Shown one piece after another: positions 1 to 12,049 of a stretch of 64,000 nt of DNA. A program made the translations under genes and the position numbers. Position 1 is the stretch's first letter; the number at the start of each line of letters is the position of its first letter. Below the pieces are notes generated by a model. It did no database searches. It had not been told where the DNA came from and saw only the letters and a list, made by a program, of their open reading frames with translations. Source of the stretch: Argopecten irradians (lineage: Eukaryota; Mollusca; Bivalvia; Pectinida; Pectinidae); the NCBI RefSeq assembly GCF_041381155.1, contig NC_091134.1:9704755-9768754 (forward strand), given 5' to 3'.

Positions 1-390
1 TCCCAAGGCAGACTCTGGGTTCTGTCTCCCTGGTCAACACACACCAAAGTCTGTCAAGTTTATCTACTTGATATCCCTTACCTTCATCATGGTTAACATA
101 AAGGGAGTATGACAACGGGCTTGCCTTTCTATGTACTGTATAATGTATCTGACTGTATGTGTCAGTGAGATAGCACTATGTATGCATTAGGCAATGGTGT
201 GGCTAATAGAAGGTTACACATCAAAATACTGTAGCCTACCAAAGCATAAATTTATATAATCAACACATTGGAAAATTATACGTGCCAGCATAACATATGA
301 TTTATTTTATGTAGATAAGTCTGCTCTCGTGCTTTTTTAACAGCTGTTCAGACCTACTAGAGAAATCTGACTATTATACAGTCCTTTATG
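1..390. other. No recognisable gene
   Basis: AT-rich sequence upstream of a MITE. It is probably intron of the gene whose terminal exon begins at 926, but I see no exon, RNA gene or repeat in it. Confidence 0.4.
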
Positions 391-795
391 TTAAAGGCCC
401 ACTACCTTTACGAAAGGGCGGCTTTTAAATTTTAAAATTGGAATGTAAAACGAGATCGATAATTCTGTAGAGTTATCTTTAAAACTTACCTTTACTACAA
501 CACTCATCATCATTTTCTAAATAATTTAATTAAAATAAATAAAATGTTAATTTTCATAACTCAGGTTGTCTTAATGTTTCCTGCCTTCATTGTAAATATC
601 GTGCGGAAGTTGGTATAACTTTGCCAGACGACAAAACAGCAAAATTAATTTCGACAGTTATCACATATTACGCAGGAAATCTTGCATATGTTTGGTGTTG
701 TTACCTTATGTTAGGCCATCGATATGTATTTTCTTTTGTTATTAATTTTTCAAGAAACTTTTGAATTTTGCTCCAGAAAGGTAGTGGGCCTTTAA
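391..795. mobile_element. TTAA-flanked MITE with 19-bp perfect inverted ends
   Basis: The ends are TTAAAGGCCCACTACCTTT (391-409) and its exact reverse complement (777-795). The outermost four bases on each side are TTAA, the target duplication used by piggyBac-type elements, so the element proper would run 395-791. A TA-duplicating Tc1/mariner reading (TA then AAGGCC) fits equally well. The interior is AT-rich with no coding frame, so it is non-autonomous. It sits in the probable last intron of the gene ending at 1045. The perfect ends suggest a fairly young insertion. The superfamily assignment is inference from the ends only. Confidence 0.75.
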
Positions 796-925
796 ATAAA
801 TGATAAATAAATGCAAATTACATCATTATATATATATGTATATGTTTAAAATTGAAAAAACATAGAAATTGAAATAATATGTAATGCAATTTCAATGTGC
901 CACCCTGTTGTTTTCTCTATTTCAG

Positions 926-1045
926 AGTCTCACAGTTTATGTAAAACAAAAGATTGAAGAAATGGGACTAGCAGACGCGGTAAAAACTCCGCCCAAAGGT
1001 GTAATGACTCGTGCTATGCTTCATGGACCAACGTTTTATGTGTAG
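926..1045 (+). CDS. Probable terminal exon of an unidentified gene
   Basis: A pyrimidine tract ending TTTCAG at 925 is followed by 39 open codons and a TAG at 1043-1045. In phase 0 the peptide begins SLTVYVKQKIEEMGLADAV and ends MTRAMLHGPTFYV. I do not recognise the protein. The amphipathic charged stretch and the clean acceptor make a real exon likely, although the lack of an ORF-initiating Met means it depends on upstream exons outside the window. ATTAAA at 1074-1079 and AATAAA at about 1634 are possible poly(A) signals. The intron just upstream holds the MITE at 391-795. The alternative is a chance open frame after a cryptic acceptor. Confidence 0.45.
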   Translation, partial: SLTVYVKQKIEEMGLADAVKTPPKGVMTRAMLHGPTFYV

Positions 1046-1700
1046 AATCTTTGTGAAGAATTAAACTCTGAACATTAAAACAAAATAGGAGTGATGTGTG
1101 ATTCAGCATTGATGTAAACTCACTGCCTTGTTTCTGAGACTATAAGGATTCATCAGACACTGTGAGACAAAGGGAAGTAACTCTAATAGACCTTGCTATT
1201 TAGCCGACTGATGAACAGAAAGTTTTCCACAACTGTAGGTCTCAAAAGCACATGAAAACACATTTAATACAGTTTTTTCCACATTTTGTTTAGAATTAAT
1301 TATATAATGATATTATTAAACATCCTCTTTTAATAGAACATAACTTGTATCAGGAAGTCTGTAGTGTTTGAATATGAGATCATGTTCCTTCTCACTTTGT
1401 AGAAGGACGGCTGTAGTGTTTATACAGGATTTCAATTTTTAAGTTCAGTTTAGTTGTGTACATGTAATTTGTATGAACAGTAGTAAGCTATCATTATAAA
1501 GCCTTGTCTTGATGATGGGTCACAAATGTGATTGATAATTTAATAGGATTTATAATGTATAAGATAAGCATTAAAATTGGTATGAACATTTTGTGGAGAT
1601 GTGAGAGTTAGAAGTGTGCATATGTCGATCTGTAATAAAAAAAAAATGGAAATGAAGCATCATTGTTTTCAGTATAATATCAACTCTATAAACTGCATTG
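1046..1700. other. Probable 3' UTR and spacer
   Basis: AT-rich, no coding signal. It contains the candidate poly(A) signals for the exon ending at 1045. Nothing else was recognised. Confidence 0.35.
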
Positions 1701-1732
1701 GATCTAGAATAGTGGTGCATTGTACATCTTGG

Positions 1733-2060
1733 GACCGGTTGGTCAACAAGATGGCTGCTAGGCCGCCATCTTGGAATTTGGTAGTTGAAATTTGTTATTG
1801 CTAATTCTCAGAAAGTACTGAAGAAATAACCATTCTCAAATTCCATATGTATGTTGTCCTTGGTCCTAGTTTCACATTTTACATCTATGGACCGATTGTT
1901 CAACAAGATGGCCGCCAGGTCGCCATCTTGGATTATGGTAGTACAGCTATATTTCTTCAAAAGTACTGCAGCGATCTGTCTCAAATTACATAATATGTAG
2001 GTTCCCCTTGGGCCCCAATTGTGCATAGTGCACCATCTTGGATTTTGATAGTTGAAGCTT
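1733..2060. repeat. Tandem ~157-bp repeat with AAGATGGC hairpin
   Basis: Two diverged units start at about 1734 and 1891 (offset 157). Each has the core ACCGRTTGKTCAACAAGATGG followed by a short spacer and GCCATCTTGGA, so AAGATGGC and GCCATCTT can pair into a hairpin. A third decayed partial unit (CACCATCTTGGATTTTG) lies at about 2030. No coding. The array abuts the TAGCTCACC element starting near 2175, and the two may belong to one composite repeat. Confidence 0.7.
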
Positions 2061-2174
2061 GAAAAGTAGAGGAAAGATCCATGTGTCAATTGTCAGAAAT
2101 AGATCAATCTTTGGTGGGCTTCAATTCAAGATCCCTCTGGTTAAAATGTATAGTATCAGTAACCATCATTTATT

Positions 2175-3770
2175 AGCTCACCTGGTCCGAAGGCTTATGC
2201 CATATATACCGTGGCGTCCATCGTCCGTGGTCTGTCTGTCCGTCAACAATCGACTTCTTCTCCATAACCGCTGGTCGAAATTCAACAAATTTTGACTGGT
2301 AGCATCCTTCTGGGTTACTGACTGAAAATTGTACAAATGATGGGGCTGACCCCCCAGGGGCCTGAGGGGTGGGGCAAAAAGGGGTCAATTTGGCTATTTC
2401 CATATAAATGACTTCTGAAACTAAGAATGGGATAGCACCCATATTGCAATGGTAGCATCGTTATAGGGTGGGTATTCAAAATTGTACAAATAATGGGGCT
2501 GACCCCCCGGGGGCCTGAAAGGCCGGGCCAAAAGGGGTCAATTTGGCTATTTTCATATAAACGACTTCTTCTCTGACTCTAAGCATGGGATAGCTCCCAT
2601 AATGCAATGGTAGCATCTTTATAGGGTGGGGATTCAAAATTGTACAAATGATTGGGCTAACCCCCTAGGGGCCTGAGGGGCTGGGTCAATTGGCTATTTC
2701 CTTATAAATGACTTCTTCTCTGAAAATAAGCATGGGATAGCACTCATTTTTGACTTCTTCTCCAAAACCGCTGAAGCAATTTCAAAGAAATTTAGCACAA
2801 ACCTTCTAAGGCATAAGGCCAATCAAAACTGTGAATTACATGAACCTCCTCCCCAGTGTGCTACAGATGTGGTAGAATCAAATACTCTTCTTAGATAGAA
2901 AGGTCTCCAGGCCCTCTACAAAAATTGTGAATTATATGACCCTGGGGTCTCAGGTTTCCCCCTTGGGAGGGGGTTAAGATCATTATAGTTTATATAGGGA
3001 ATTTTGAGCATTATTTGGACATTTAAAATAGAAAATTAGTCAAGTATTGTCAGAATTATCCATATGAGATAGCCATTGAATCCTTTTAACAAATTTTCCA
3101 TGGCAGACCCTCAGGGGCCTTAGGGGCGGGGTCAAAAGGGGTCAAATAGGCTAAAACTTCAAAAATCTTCTTCTGAAATTCTGGAACCGGTAGAATCAAA
3201 TACTCTTCATAGATTGGAAGGTCTTAAGGCCCAAAAATTGTGAATTTCATGGTCCCCTGGGGAGGGAGTCAAATTTACTATAGTTTATATAGGAAAAACA
3301 CATTTTTGAACATTATTTGCTTAGTTTCCATAGGAAATTAGCTAATCTGGGTTACAATTATTAGCCAGAGATAGCGTTTTAATGTCATATCCATATTGGT
3401 CCTGGCCGACCCCCAGGGACCAAAAGGGTTCAAAATGGCTAAAATTTCAAAAATTTTCTTCTGGTGGAAACAAATAATCTTCATAGATTAAAAAGTGAAA
3501 TTTATAAAATCACTGACACTGACTGACTTCTAGTTTGGTTTTGTTGTTTAACGTTGGCAAAGCAAATTGGAATTTTAAGCATAAGGTATGGTCACGTAAT
3601 ACACTAACTATCAAAATGGAAAACAAAAAAATACAAATTAAAAAATACAAATTCGAATATGAAGGTTCAACTTTAAAGTTGATTCTAATTCGTAAATATT
3701 TTTTACAGATTTGAACCAATTTTTATCAGCACTCGGGTGACCGTCAAGGCCTCTTGGGCCTCTTGCCTCT
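2175..3770 (+). mobile_element. TAGCTCACC-type element with internal tandem units
   Basis: It begins TAGCTCACCTGGTCCGAAGG and is followed by a GTCC/CGTC-rich stretch. Inside are units of about 150-160 bp keyed by TTCAAAATTGTACAAATGAT, a GGCTGACCCCC-rich block, GTCAATTTGGCTATTTCC and ATTGCAATGGTAGCATC (near 2300, 2455 and 2615). A second, diverged unit type keyed by GGTCAAATAGGCTAAAA follows at about 3135 and 3430. The far end, GTGACCGTCAAGGCCTCTTG at 3736-3755, holds a short AGGCC/GGCCT hairpin. No coding. The same end signatures occur reversed at 50.76-52.82 kb. This is a non-autonomous element of undetermined class. Terminal hairpin plus tandem core is the pattern of Helitron/Helentron-derived elements, but I cannot confirm that. 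Confidence 0.7.
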
Positions 3771-4275
3771 GAAAATAAGCATGGCATAACACCCATATTG
3801 CAATGGTAGCACCATATTGCAATGGTAGCATCCTTATAGAGTGGGGATTCAAAATTGTACAAATGATGGGGCTGATCCCTCAGGGCCTGAGGGACAGGGT
3901 CAAAAGGAGTCAATTTGGCTATTTCCATCTAAACGACTTTTTTTCTGTAACTAAGCATAGGATAGCACTTATAATGCAATGGTAGCATCCTTATAGGGTG
4001 GGTATTTTCGAAATTGTAAAAATGATACGGCTGACCTTTGGCGCGGGGCCAAACAGGTTAATTAGGCTACTATTTTCATATAAATTACTTCCTCTCTGAA
4101 ACTATGTATTGCATAGCATATTCGTATGGTATCTATAGCATCATTATATTGCTGGGATTAAAAATTAAACAAATCGTGGAGTCAATTTGTCTTTGTGATT
4201 TTTTAATCACTAATTACAGAATTCCTCAAAGGAGAAAAAAAACAGGTGAGCGATACAGGCCCTCTAAGACAAAAG
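3771..4275 (+). mobile_element. Second, partial TAGCTCACC-type element
   Basis: This continues directly after the hairpin end of the preceding element with more of the first unit type: GGTAGCATCCTTATAG at about 3826 and 3985, and TCAATTTGGCTATTTCC at about 3910. It closes with CAGGTGAGCGATACAGGCCC near 4243-4262, a different end sequence. It lacks the TAGCTCACC start, so it is either 5'-truncated or the outer element into which the preceding one was inserted. No coding. Confidence 0.55.
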
Positions 4276-4289
4276 CAACAGACTCGTAG

Positions 4290-7200
4290 TTTTATTGAAA
4301 ATTATAAAAGTGAGTAAAAGTAACATCTTAAAAGGTCACATTACTATATTTCCATTCAAATTTAGATCAAATTAAATCAAACTATCCCTTGCCTTAAAGT
4401 AAGAAGGTGTTAATGGACAACAACTCAAGTCCAGTGAAATCATATAAATTCCAACAACTCCGGTTAATCGAGATGTAACAGTTAGATACAGATGTACAAC
4501 GTTCATGTTACATAATCGAAAACAAATATTTGAAGGTAGGTCGAAAAAGAAATGGGTACACACGAAAACTAAGCATCTAATTTCCAAGTTCTATTTGTTC
4601 CAAATCCGTGTTCTGTTTCTACATATAGTAATTATATTAGTCAGACAGGAGATCTAGATGTTCAATTACACCTGTATACCTTCATAGAAATACCTTTGTC
4701 CGAGCGTCTTAGAAATGAAGTAAGTTTGCAATATGATTTGTGTGTAGCATACATGTAGGTCTGTGTTTTACAAACAAACGTTGGGTCCCTTGAGTCATCT
4801 ACCTTTTTTTGGCGAGGATCACCTCGCCATTGTGATCGTGGTTGCAAAATTCTCTTTCAGTCAATTTCCTCAATATGATTGGCTTAGAACTTGCTCGCAG
4901 ATACTAGCGCTCCTAACGGCAGTGTATTCAACAACTTTGATTTTACCGGGAATTTTAAATAGCAAATTTTGAATATGAAAGTTACTGAAATAAGCGTATC
5001 TGTAATGTTGAAATAGGAGAAGTAGATAACTGCTTTCATATCCTTACCATATACACTATCCAAATGATCTTAGGTTGGAAAATTTTCACTTGAATTGTTT
5101 ACAATGTATCTAGACTTTCCGTCCCGAAAATGTTGTTAACAATGCATGAAGACGTTTCGTCCCGAAAATGCTTCGCTTCGCCCCACGCGTTTTGTCCCTA
5201 CTAGTGACAATTATCCCGCAACGGAAAAAATGAAATCAATGTTTCACTTCAAACATCAAAATTTTTACAATAATGATTTTTGTAATTTGAATCATATTAG
5301 TTCGGGAGCAAATAAATCTCAGGACGAAATGGAGATTTGTTTATCACGGCTGTGTTATGCCACATGTACGTGTAAATCCACAATGGAAGAAAGACAACTC
5401 TAAGAAAATTTAGGATAAACTTTGTAAACTGATCAAATAGCGCGTAAGAGACGATGAACATTTTCTAAATGTCCAAGCTGGCGTAATCTTCCAACTTACG
5501 GCAGTTAATAAGGTATGAATATTTACCACATCCATAATTATCGATAATTTTATAAGCACATGTATACATTATCAGATTATATATACATATTAAAGCATGT
5601 ATAGAGGTTGTCACTAAAAACATTTTAGCCACTTTCATCACATGTAGGCCTACAGGAGCTTGACGTTCTGATAATATATATAACGTATTCAGTAAACTAC
5701 GTAATTAACGAAGTATTTTTGGTCCGAATGACAAAAATCATACATAAAATGTTCGTATAACTCGAAGTGAGATTTTTTTGGACTACTTCATTTGTAGATC
5801 GATGAAAATGCCGATTTCTTTTTCATAATTCTTCCGTAGAACGGCACTTAAAAAGCTGTTTCAATCTACAACAAACGTGGAGAAAACGGTTAAATGTTTA
5901 GCAATTATCCTGAGTTATATTTTATCAACAATCATCAGAGATTAGTAATTAAAACTTACATAAACATACTCCCGATTCTCACTTGCATTGTGTGATCACT
6001 CGAGCGGAACTAATCTCTACCACCTGGCACAGTCTTACAAAGGGGTGTTCTCTTAACGCCAACATATGTTGTTTTAGGAAACAATAGGAAGGCAATTATA
6101 TACTGTTTCATATAAGCTGTCTTTATTTTCACCTGTAAAGTCACTTGAGATTTACCTGTATTTCAATCAGTATCATAGGTAACATTGGTGGGTTTTGGAT
6201 AAAAATTCCTTCAATATATTCCGTATTATATACAACGTAAATTATTAATCAAAGATAATCAGTGCTTTAATATGCTAAGAATTAATATGGAGCTACATGT
6301 GGATTATTAAGAACGATGCATTTTGAGTTCCAGGTGAAATATTTTTTTTACAAATCATATCTCAATTTTATCAGAAAAACAGGTTTCTTGATCAGTGTAT
6401 ATTCTAATGTAACAGTATTCTGTATTGACATAGGAGTTCCAGTAGGGCTACATTCTTAGCCAACTTTCATTTCTTGTGACCGTGCATAGTTGCGCATGAT
6501 TTCTCTTATCGCATAGATGTACACCGTGAAGTATTTGGTTAGAAAATGAGTGGAGAAAAACAATATCACAAAAGTTTAAATTAATATTGTCGGAAATTTT
6601 GACCTGTTGATTATAGTTTAAGTTGGTAATCTATTGAAGCCGACACAAACACACATTATGATGTTTTATAAACATTGGTAATAATATATCATTGGGGTTT
6701 AATGTTCTATATGTATTTTTGATACAAAATATTTTTAGAAGTCACTTAATAATGTAAAAATACTAAATGAAATGAGATTGAAGACTGTTACTTAGGGTCT
6801 TAACCATATTCATTTTAATACACATTATAGATGTTAATGTTGCAATACTGGCAAAATTATTTCAAGTCCATATGTTGAAGGTCTTGTAATTCTCAAAATG
6901 TTGCAAACTTTTAGTGCTCAGAATACCAAATTAACAGTTTTCTAATTCTTTCTGTTAAAAGATTATAGTACATATACCAATTTGTATCTAGTAACAATGT
7001 TTGACCGAAATTCAACCATAGGAAAGAAATTTATATGTTATTTCCAACATGCACAAAAATATATAATTTTACTGCGCTGTTAACGGACAACAGTTTAATT
7101 ATTGGGTGCTCTTTTGCTATAATGATATACAAATTACATGTACATTTACATTATAATGTAACATCACGCTGATCTAGAAATACCATCTTAGGATAAGAAA

Positions 7201-7830
7201 ACAGGAAAATTATATAATAATGATAAATGATGCATCCTAATGCAACTTTCAAAATATATATTGTATGTTCTGTTAACTTAAAAAGGTCAGTCAAGTACAA
7301 GTAAAATTTGGAAATCATATTTGACATAAATTCACTTACTCTTTGGTAGGTTATTAACGCAGATGTTACATGTACATGTACTATATATGTATATAAGGTC
7401 ACTTAACAGACATATATGGAAGACCTTGTGGAAATATATCACTTTTCAACAGGCAAAAGGCTTATATTATTTCAAACTTTTAATCAAATTAGTGTTACAC
7501 TAAGTTGAAACTGGATAATTCCTTTTTGGATTTTTTTCTTTGATATTACTGAATGGTAAAGTTACTTCCATGTGAAATAAGTTTCAAAGAATTTTGCTTG
7601 ATTTTAGTATCAATCTATTGAAAATCTAATGAGATTTATACCAGAGATTTTAGATATATCAAGGAAATCTTTAAAAATTCTTGAAATAAAATCATTGTGA
7701 ATTTAATTTAATTTCATTCATAGATTCTATTGTTATATTTTCATAGATATTAACAGAAACATATATTATGTATATATGTATCTGATATTAAATATGAACA
7801 CTTATTGAAATGAAAATTAATCAATATACA
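4290..7830. other. Intergenic, nothing recognised
   Basis: About 3.5 kb of AT-rich DNA. The short open frames here are uninterrupted by chance only: none shows a motif, good composition or a splice context. No RNA gene or transposon end was seen. Confidence 0.5.
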
Positions 7831-9374
7831 CTTAGATAAGTATCCCGGATTCCAGCAAAAAATATAACTTATCGACGTTACCGTCAGATTTTCTAAGTGA
7901 TGCCGAAAGTATCGACGCAATAAACTCGACAATCCGGATAATCGAGCGAAATCTGGAGGATAATGGAGATATTGATCAAGCGTACTAAAATCTTAAAGAT
8001 CTCATATTCACGGAAATGGACAAGCGGGTGAAAATAACGCGAAAAACTGTTGGTCGGCCCAAAACCAAATACCTATTGAAACCATATTGGAACGACGAAC
8101 TCCAAACACAGTGGAACATTGCTCATGAGTGTGAACGTTTATGGCTGAAATTTAAAGGGTCTCGTTCGGCAAAACACAAACTTAAGGAGAGTTTTTGTCG
8201 GGAACGGAAAACGTTTGATCAGCTTAATCGTAAATATAAACGGCGATTCCAGTTAGAGGAACAATCGAAACTTAATTCTTTGTTATTAGAGAACAATTCT
8301 AGAGACATGTGGAAAGAGATTGGCAAGCTCGGTATGGCAAAATGCACGACAAACGGAAATCCCCCATGGAAACCGTGAACACCGATGGTAACATAGTTCG
8401 TGAAAAAGACGAAGTCCTCGAATGTTGGAAAAATAAATATGAAGAACTCTACAATAGTCATGGTGATTCAAATGATTTTGACGAGACTCATCTCGCTGAT
8501 GTAAAAAACGAAACTAGAGACAAATAGTGTAGAGGTTTCTAACACGGTAGATGTTACGTCCCTTAATACACCATTTACCAGGGAGGAAGTACGGACAAGC
8601 TATCGCGCGTGCGAAAGAAAAAAACAGGAAATCACCAGGTTTTGACAATGATTCCAGTAGAGGTTCTCCGGAACGACGCGTGTGGTGAACATACTTCTCA
8701 AGAATTTTTAAATACTCCTTTGACAATAGTACTGTACCAAAAGATTGGACTTCCGGAATAATTCATCCTATCCCTAAGTCGGATACGAAAGACTTTCACC
8801 TATCCGCTTAGTTACCGCGGGATATCGCTTTTGTCTGTACCCAGTAAAATTTTATACCGATATCCTAGGACAGAAACGCTTAAACACCTGGCTTGAACGT
8901 CATAACTTACTAGCGGACGAACAAAAACGGCTTCCGTTCGAAGAGGAGCTGCCTCGACCACATCTATTCGCTTTATAGTGTGTTAAATAACCGAAACTTT
9001 CCAGAGACTCGACGTTCGTTTGTTACGTAGACGCTAAAAAGGCGTTCGACACCGTCAACAGACATTGCCTATGGTACAAACTTAAAGCTATTGGCATAAG
9101 TGGATTATTCTTGGACGCGGTGAAATCTCTCTATTCACAGTCGCGATGTGCGGTACGGCTGAACAATCACGTCACCGATTGGTTTAACGTCAACAACGGC
9201 GTAAAACAAGGTTGCAATATTTCGCCGAGTTTATTCGCCATATACACCAACGACCTTGCAGAGGAAAATCAATAACCTTCGATGTGGAGTCACGATTGGT
9301 GATAGCATGATCTCTATTCTTCTTTACGCTGACGACGTGGCGTTATTGGCGCCGGATGAGCCTCCTTACAACGG

Positions 9375-10334
9375 ATGATGAATTGTTTGCATAATTGGTG
9401 TTGGAAGTGGCGTCTTACGGTCAACGTCGAAAAAACCAACGTTATTCACTTTAGAAACAAAAGTGTACCAAAATCGAATTTCCAGTTCACATGTGGCGAT
9501 CTTAATATCCAGACTACCGATCGCTATAAATACTTGGGTATATGGTTTACGGAACACTTAGACATGGAGCTTACTGTCAAGGAACTAGCGAAATCAGCAA
9601 GTCGAGCACTCGGCGCACTATACAGCAAATTTAGATTCGCGGGTGGCATGTCGTTTGGTGTTTTTAAGAACCTTTATGAATCGTTAGTGGAGCCCGTACT
9701 TTTCTACTGTGCCGGTATATGGGGAATTAACTCTTACCGTTTTGTTCAAACCGTGCAAAACAAGGCCGGGCGCTACTTCCTTGGCTCCGGAAAAAATGCT
9801 TCAAACGTGGCGACAAGAGGCGACCTTGGGTGGAACTCGTGTGCAACGAAACAGAAAATAGAAGTATGTAGGCTTTGGCTAAAACTCAAGTGCTGTGAAC
9901 CCCGGCGTCTCATAAAAACAATTCATATCTGGTCACTCTCTCGAGGAAGAAGCTGGGATAAACGAGTGGAATCCATGTTAAATATACGGAACTTGAACTC
10001 TCTATTAGAACCTACCCCTTGTTATATATCAGGTCTCAATAATGCAAAACTAGTATTCAAACAGGAGGATGTAACTAACTGGTATAGACAAATGTGGAAC
10101 GACTCCGGTCAAGACAACAGAAATAAGCTTAGGACCTACCGAACGTATAAAAATAATCTTGCTCCGGAACTATATGTGACGTTAATAATGAACTATAAAC
10201 ATCGACAAACCTTAGCCAAATTTCGCTGTGGGAACTTGAAACTTAAAGTAGAGACGGGACGGTATTCTCATCCTGTTATACCTTTACAGGGAGAGAAAAT
10301 GTACTTTGTGCAATTCAGGCTCTATAGAAGATGA
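9375..10334 (+). pseudogene. LINE reverse transcriptase, C-terminal remnant
   Basis: This 319-codon open stretch is the longest surviving piece of the LINE ORF2. It begins just after the YADD box (LHNWCWKWRLTVNVEKT is the usual following block) and runs through DRYKYLGIWF, the thumb region with PVLFYCAGIWG, and KFRCGNLKLKVETGRY. The next block (CNSG..DETHF) lies in another frame from 10,306. The Met at its start is internal to the domain and not a true start. It is a fossil, without an intact catalytic centre. Confidence 0.85.
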
Positions 10335-10824
10335 GACTCATTTTCTGATAGATTGTGACTTTTACCTCAGATTTGAAACTTTCTCTATACAACAAAGCAT
10401 CTTTATGTTTTATTTACCAAACTTCACAAACCTTGATTCTTCTCTTAAATTACAATTTCTTATGCAGAATACGAACCTTCAATCCACGTTAGCGGCCACA
10501 TTATATAACATGTACAGACGAAGATTATGTTTTGATTTTGTTTAATAATAATATGTACTAGTACATGCTTTTAAGAATCCCAACCTATATAATGATACTG
10601 ATCAGGTATCTCCTTACCGATATACGATAGAACAGGCACCATTTTACGATCGTGACGAATTTTTTAACTGGATAATTTGATACTTTTTTAAATATATATA
10701 TATTCTTTTAAGTGTCTCGTAAGTCAGATCTGGCTGGGCATTTTTATTCTAATTGGTAAATTATTTATCATGGCTGTTTTTTACCCTGTTGTAAAAAATG
10801 TGTGACACTCTAATAAATAAAATA

Positions 10825-10847
10825 TTGTATTGTATTGTATTGTATTT
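10825..10847 (+). repeat. TATTG tandem run at LINE 3' end
   Basis: About four copies of a 5-bp unit directly follow AATAAATAAAAT. The position marks the 3' terminus of the LINE and is used to set its right boundary. Confidence 0.8.
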
Positions 10848-10850
10848 GTA

Positions 10851-12045
10851 GTATCAACACAGGTAACTTTTACAGGTAAATTTACCTGTGGCATTGGGTC
10901 TGCCTTTAGGAAAAAGACTATAACCACTGTCACAACAAACTACCCTACAGCTAAATCCAAAATGTTGGCGTTCAGAGATACACCCCTTACAAATGCAATC
11001 ACACAAAAGCCTACACGATCACTGTTTTTAGTGCGATTACATCTTTGAGTATGAACAATACTAGTTCTTTGAACTTTTTACTCGGCAAAATAAACTTATC
11101 ACCGTGCCCATGCACACATGCATATGCATATACTTATACTTCTGTGTGCACATTATCAGATACATTATATGACAACTGCTGTATTACAATCAATTTATGA
11201 AGGACAAAACTCCAAAGAACAGGTGGACTAAAGAACAACAGAAAATAAATTTCAATAATATTTACTCTAAACTGGTATTGTTATTTATAAAAAAAAATGT
11301 TTAATTATATGATATTAGCCTTTTCGGTAATTACTCTGTTAATACATTTATTGTTTTCTTATGTTTTACAGAATGTCTACATGCAAGTATCATTTCAATT
11401 GGAACCAGTCCAGGAGAAAAAATGTGTGAACAAAATGAAAGAAATCATTTTCAACTGTGGTAGCTTAATACTGTAATAGTTTTTGATATGAAAATAATTA
11501 CTATCATCATATTCAAATTCCATATATATAATACATTTAATGTTGTAAACATTTTTGATCCAAATAATTACCATCATCATCATTCCATATATACAATACA
11601 CATTAGTGTTGTGATTTGTGAATTTTACTTTAATATGCATATACTTGGTATTTGTTTATTTTCTATGACATCTACATGCTTGAAATAAAAAGAATAAATA
11701 AAACATTAAATTTATAACACAATATGACATTAGTTGTTAATATTTTTAGAAAACATATTAAGATTATTGTTAATAATACATTAATCATCATCTTCGGCAT
11801 ACTTTATTCAAAATAAATTAGATATCAATTTGCATAACACAGGTTGTCTTATGTTTTCCCTCCTTGACTATCAATCTTCTCTGATCACTCTGAAAATGGT
11901 GATTTTACCTTTTTCGGTCGCCACATGAACTGCCTTAAATCAATTATATCCAATGCAATGAGACAACTGCATTTATTATAACGCTGTAAGGCAATTCTGC
12001 AAGATCAGCTTACATTGTTAATTTACATTGAACATATACATGCAC
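10851..12045. other. Spacer between LINEs
   Basis: AT-rich. It holds a diverged direct duplication with a 72-bp offset (TTTTTGAT..AAATAATTAC at about 11,479 and 11,551). No supported gene. Confidence 0.4.
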
Positions 12046-12049
12046 AGTA

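Larger units (their letters stand above)
7838..10850 (+). mobile_element. LINE (non-LTR retrotransposon), 5'-truncated and dead
   Basis: The sequence starts within the tail of the endonuclease region, then a linker (KPYWNDEL near 8080), then reverse transcriptase blocks: DAKKAFDTVN (about 9030-9060), GVKQGCNISPSLF (about 9198-9237) and the catalytic YADD at 9325-9336. A C-terminal region follows with KFRCGNLKLKVETGRY (about 10,218-10,265) and a CNSG..DETHFL segment (about 10,309-10,360). The frame changes several times between 8378 and 9375 and again near 10,310, with in-frame stops, so it cannot be expressed. The 3' end is not poly(A) but a short TATTG tandem run (10,825-10,847), the type of end seen in CR1/L2-like LINEs. 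The clade is inference. The N-terminal endonuclease and any ORF1 are missing. Confidence 0.9.

Noticed and set aside
10830-11048. Possible exon encoding VTFTGKFTCGIGSAFRKK, after a CAACACAG acceptor
   Set aside because: It follows the LINE 3' end, has no recognised homology and no partner exon. Kept only as a weak possibility.
540-11880. Similarity of TCAGGTTGTCTTAATGTTTC (near 562) to CAGGTTGTCTTATGTTTTCC (near 11,841)
   Set aside because: Match is short and does not extend, so it is probably coincidence in AT-rich DNA.
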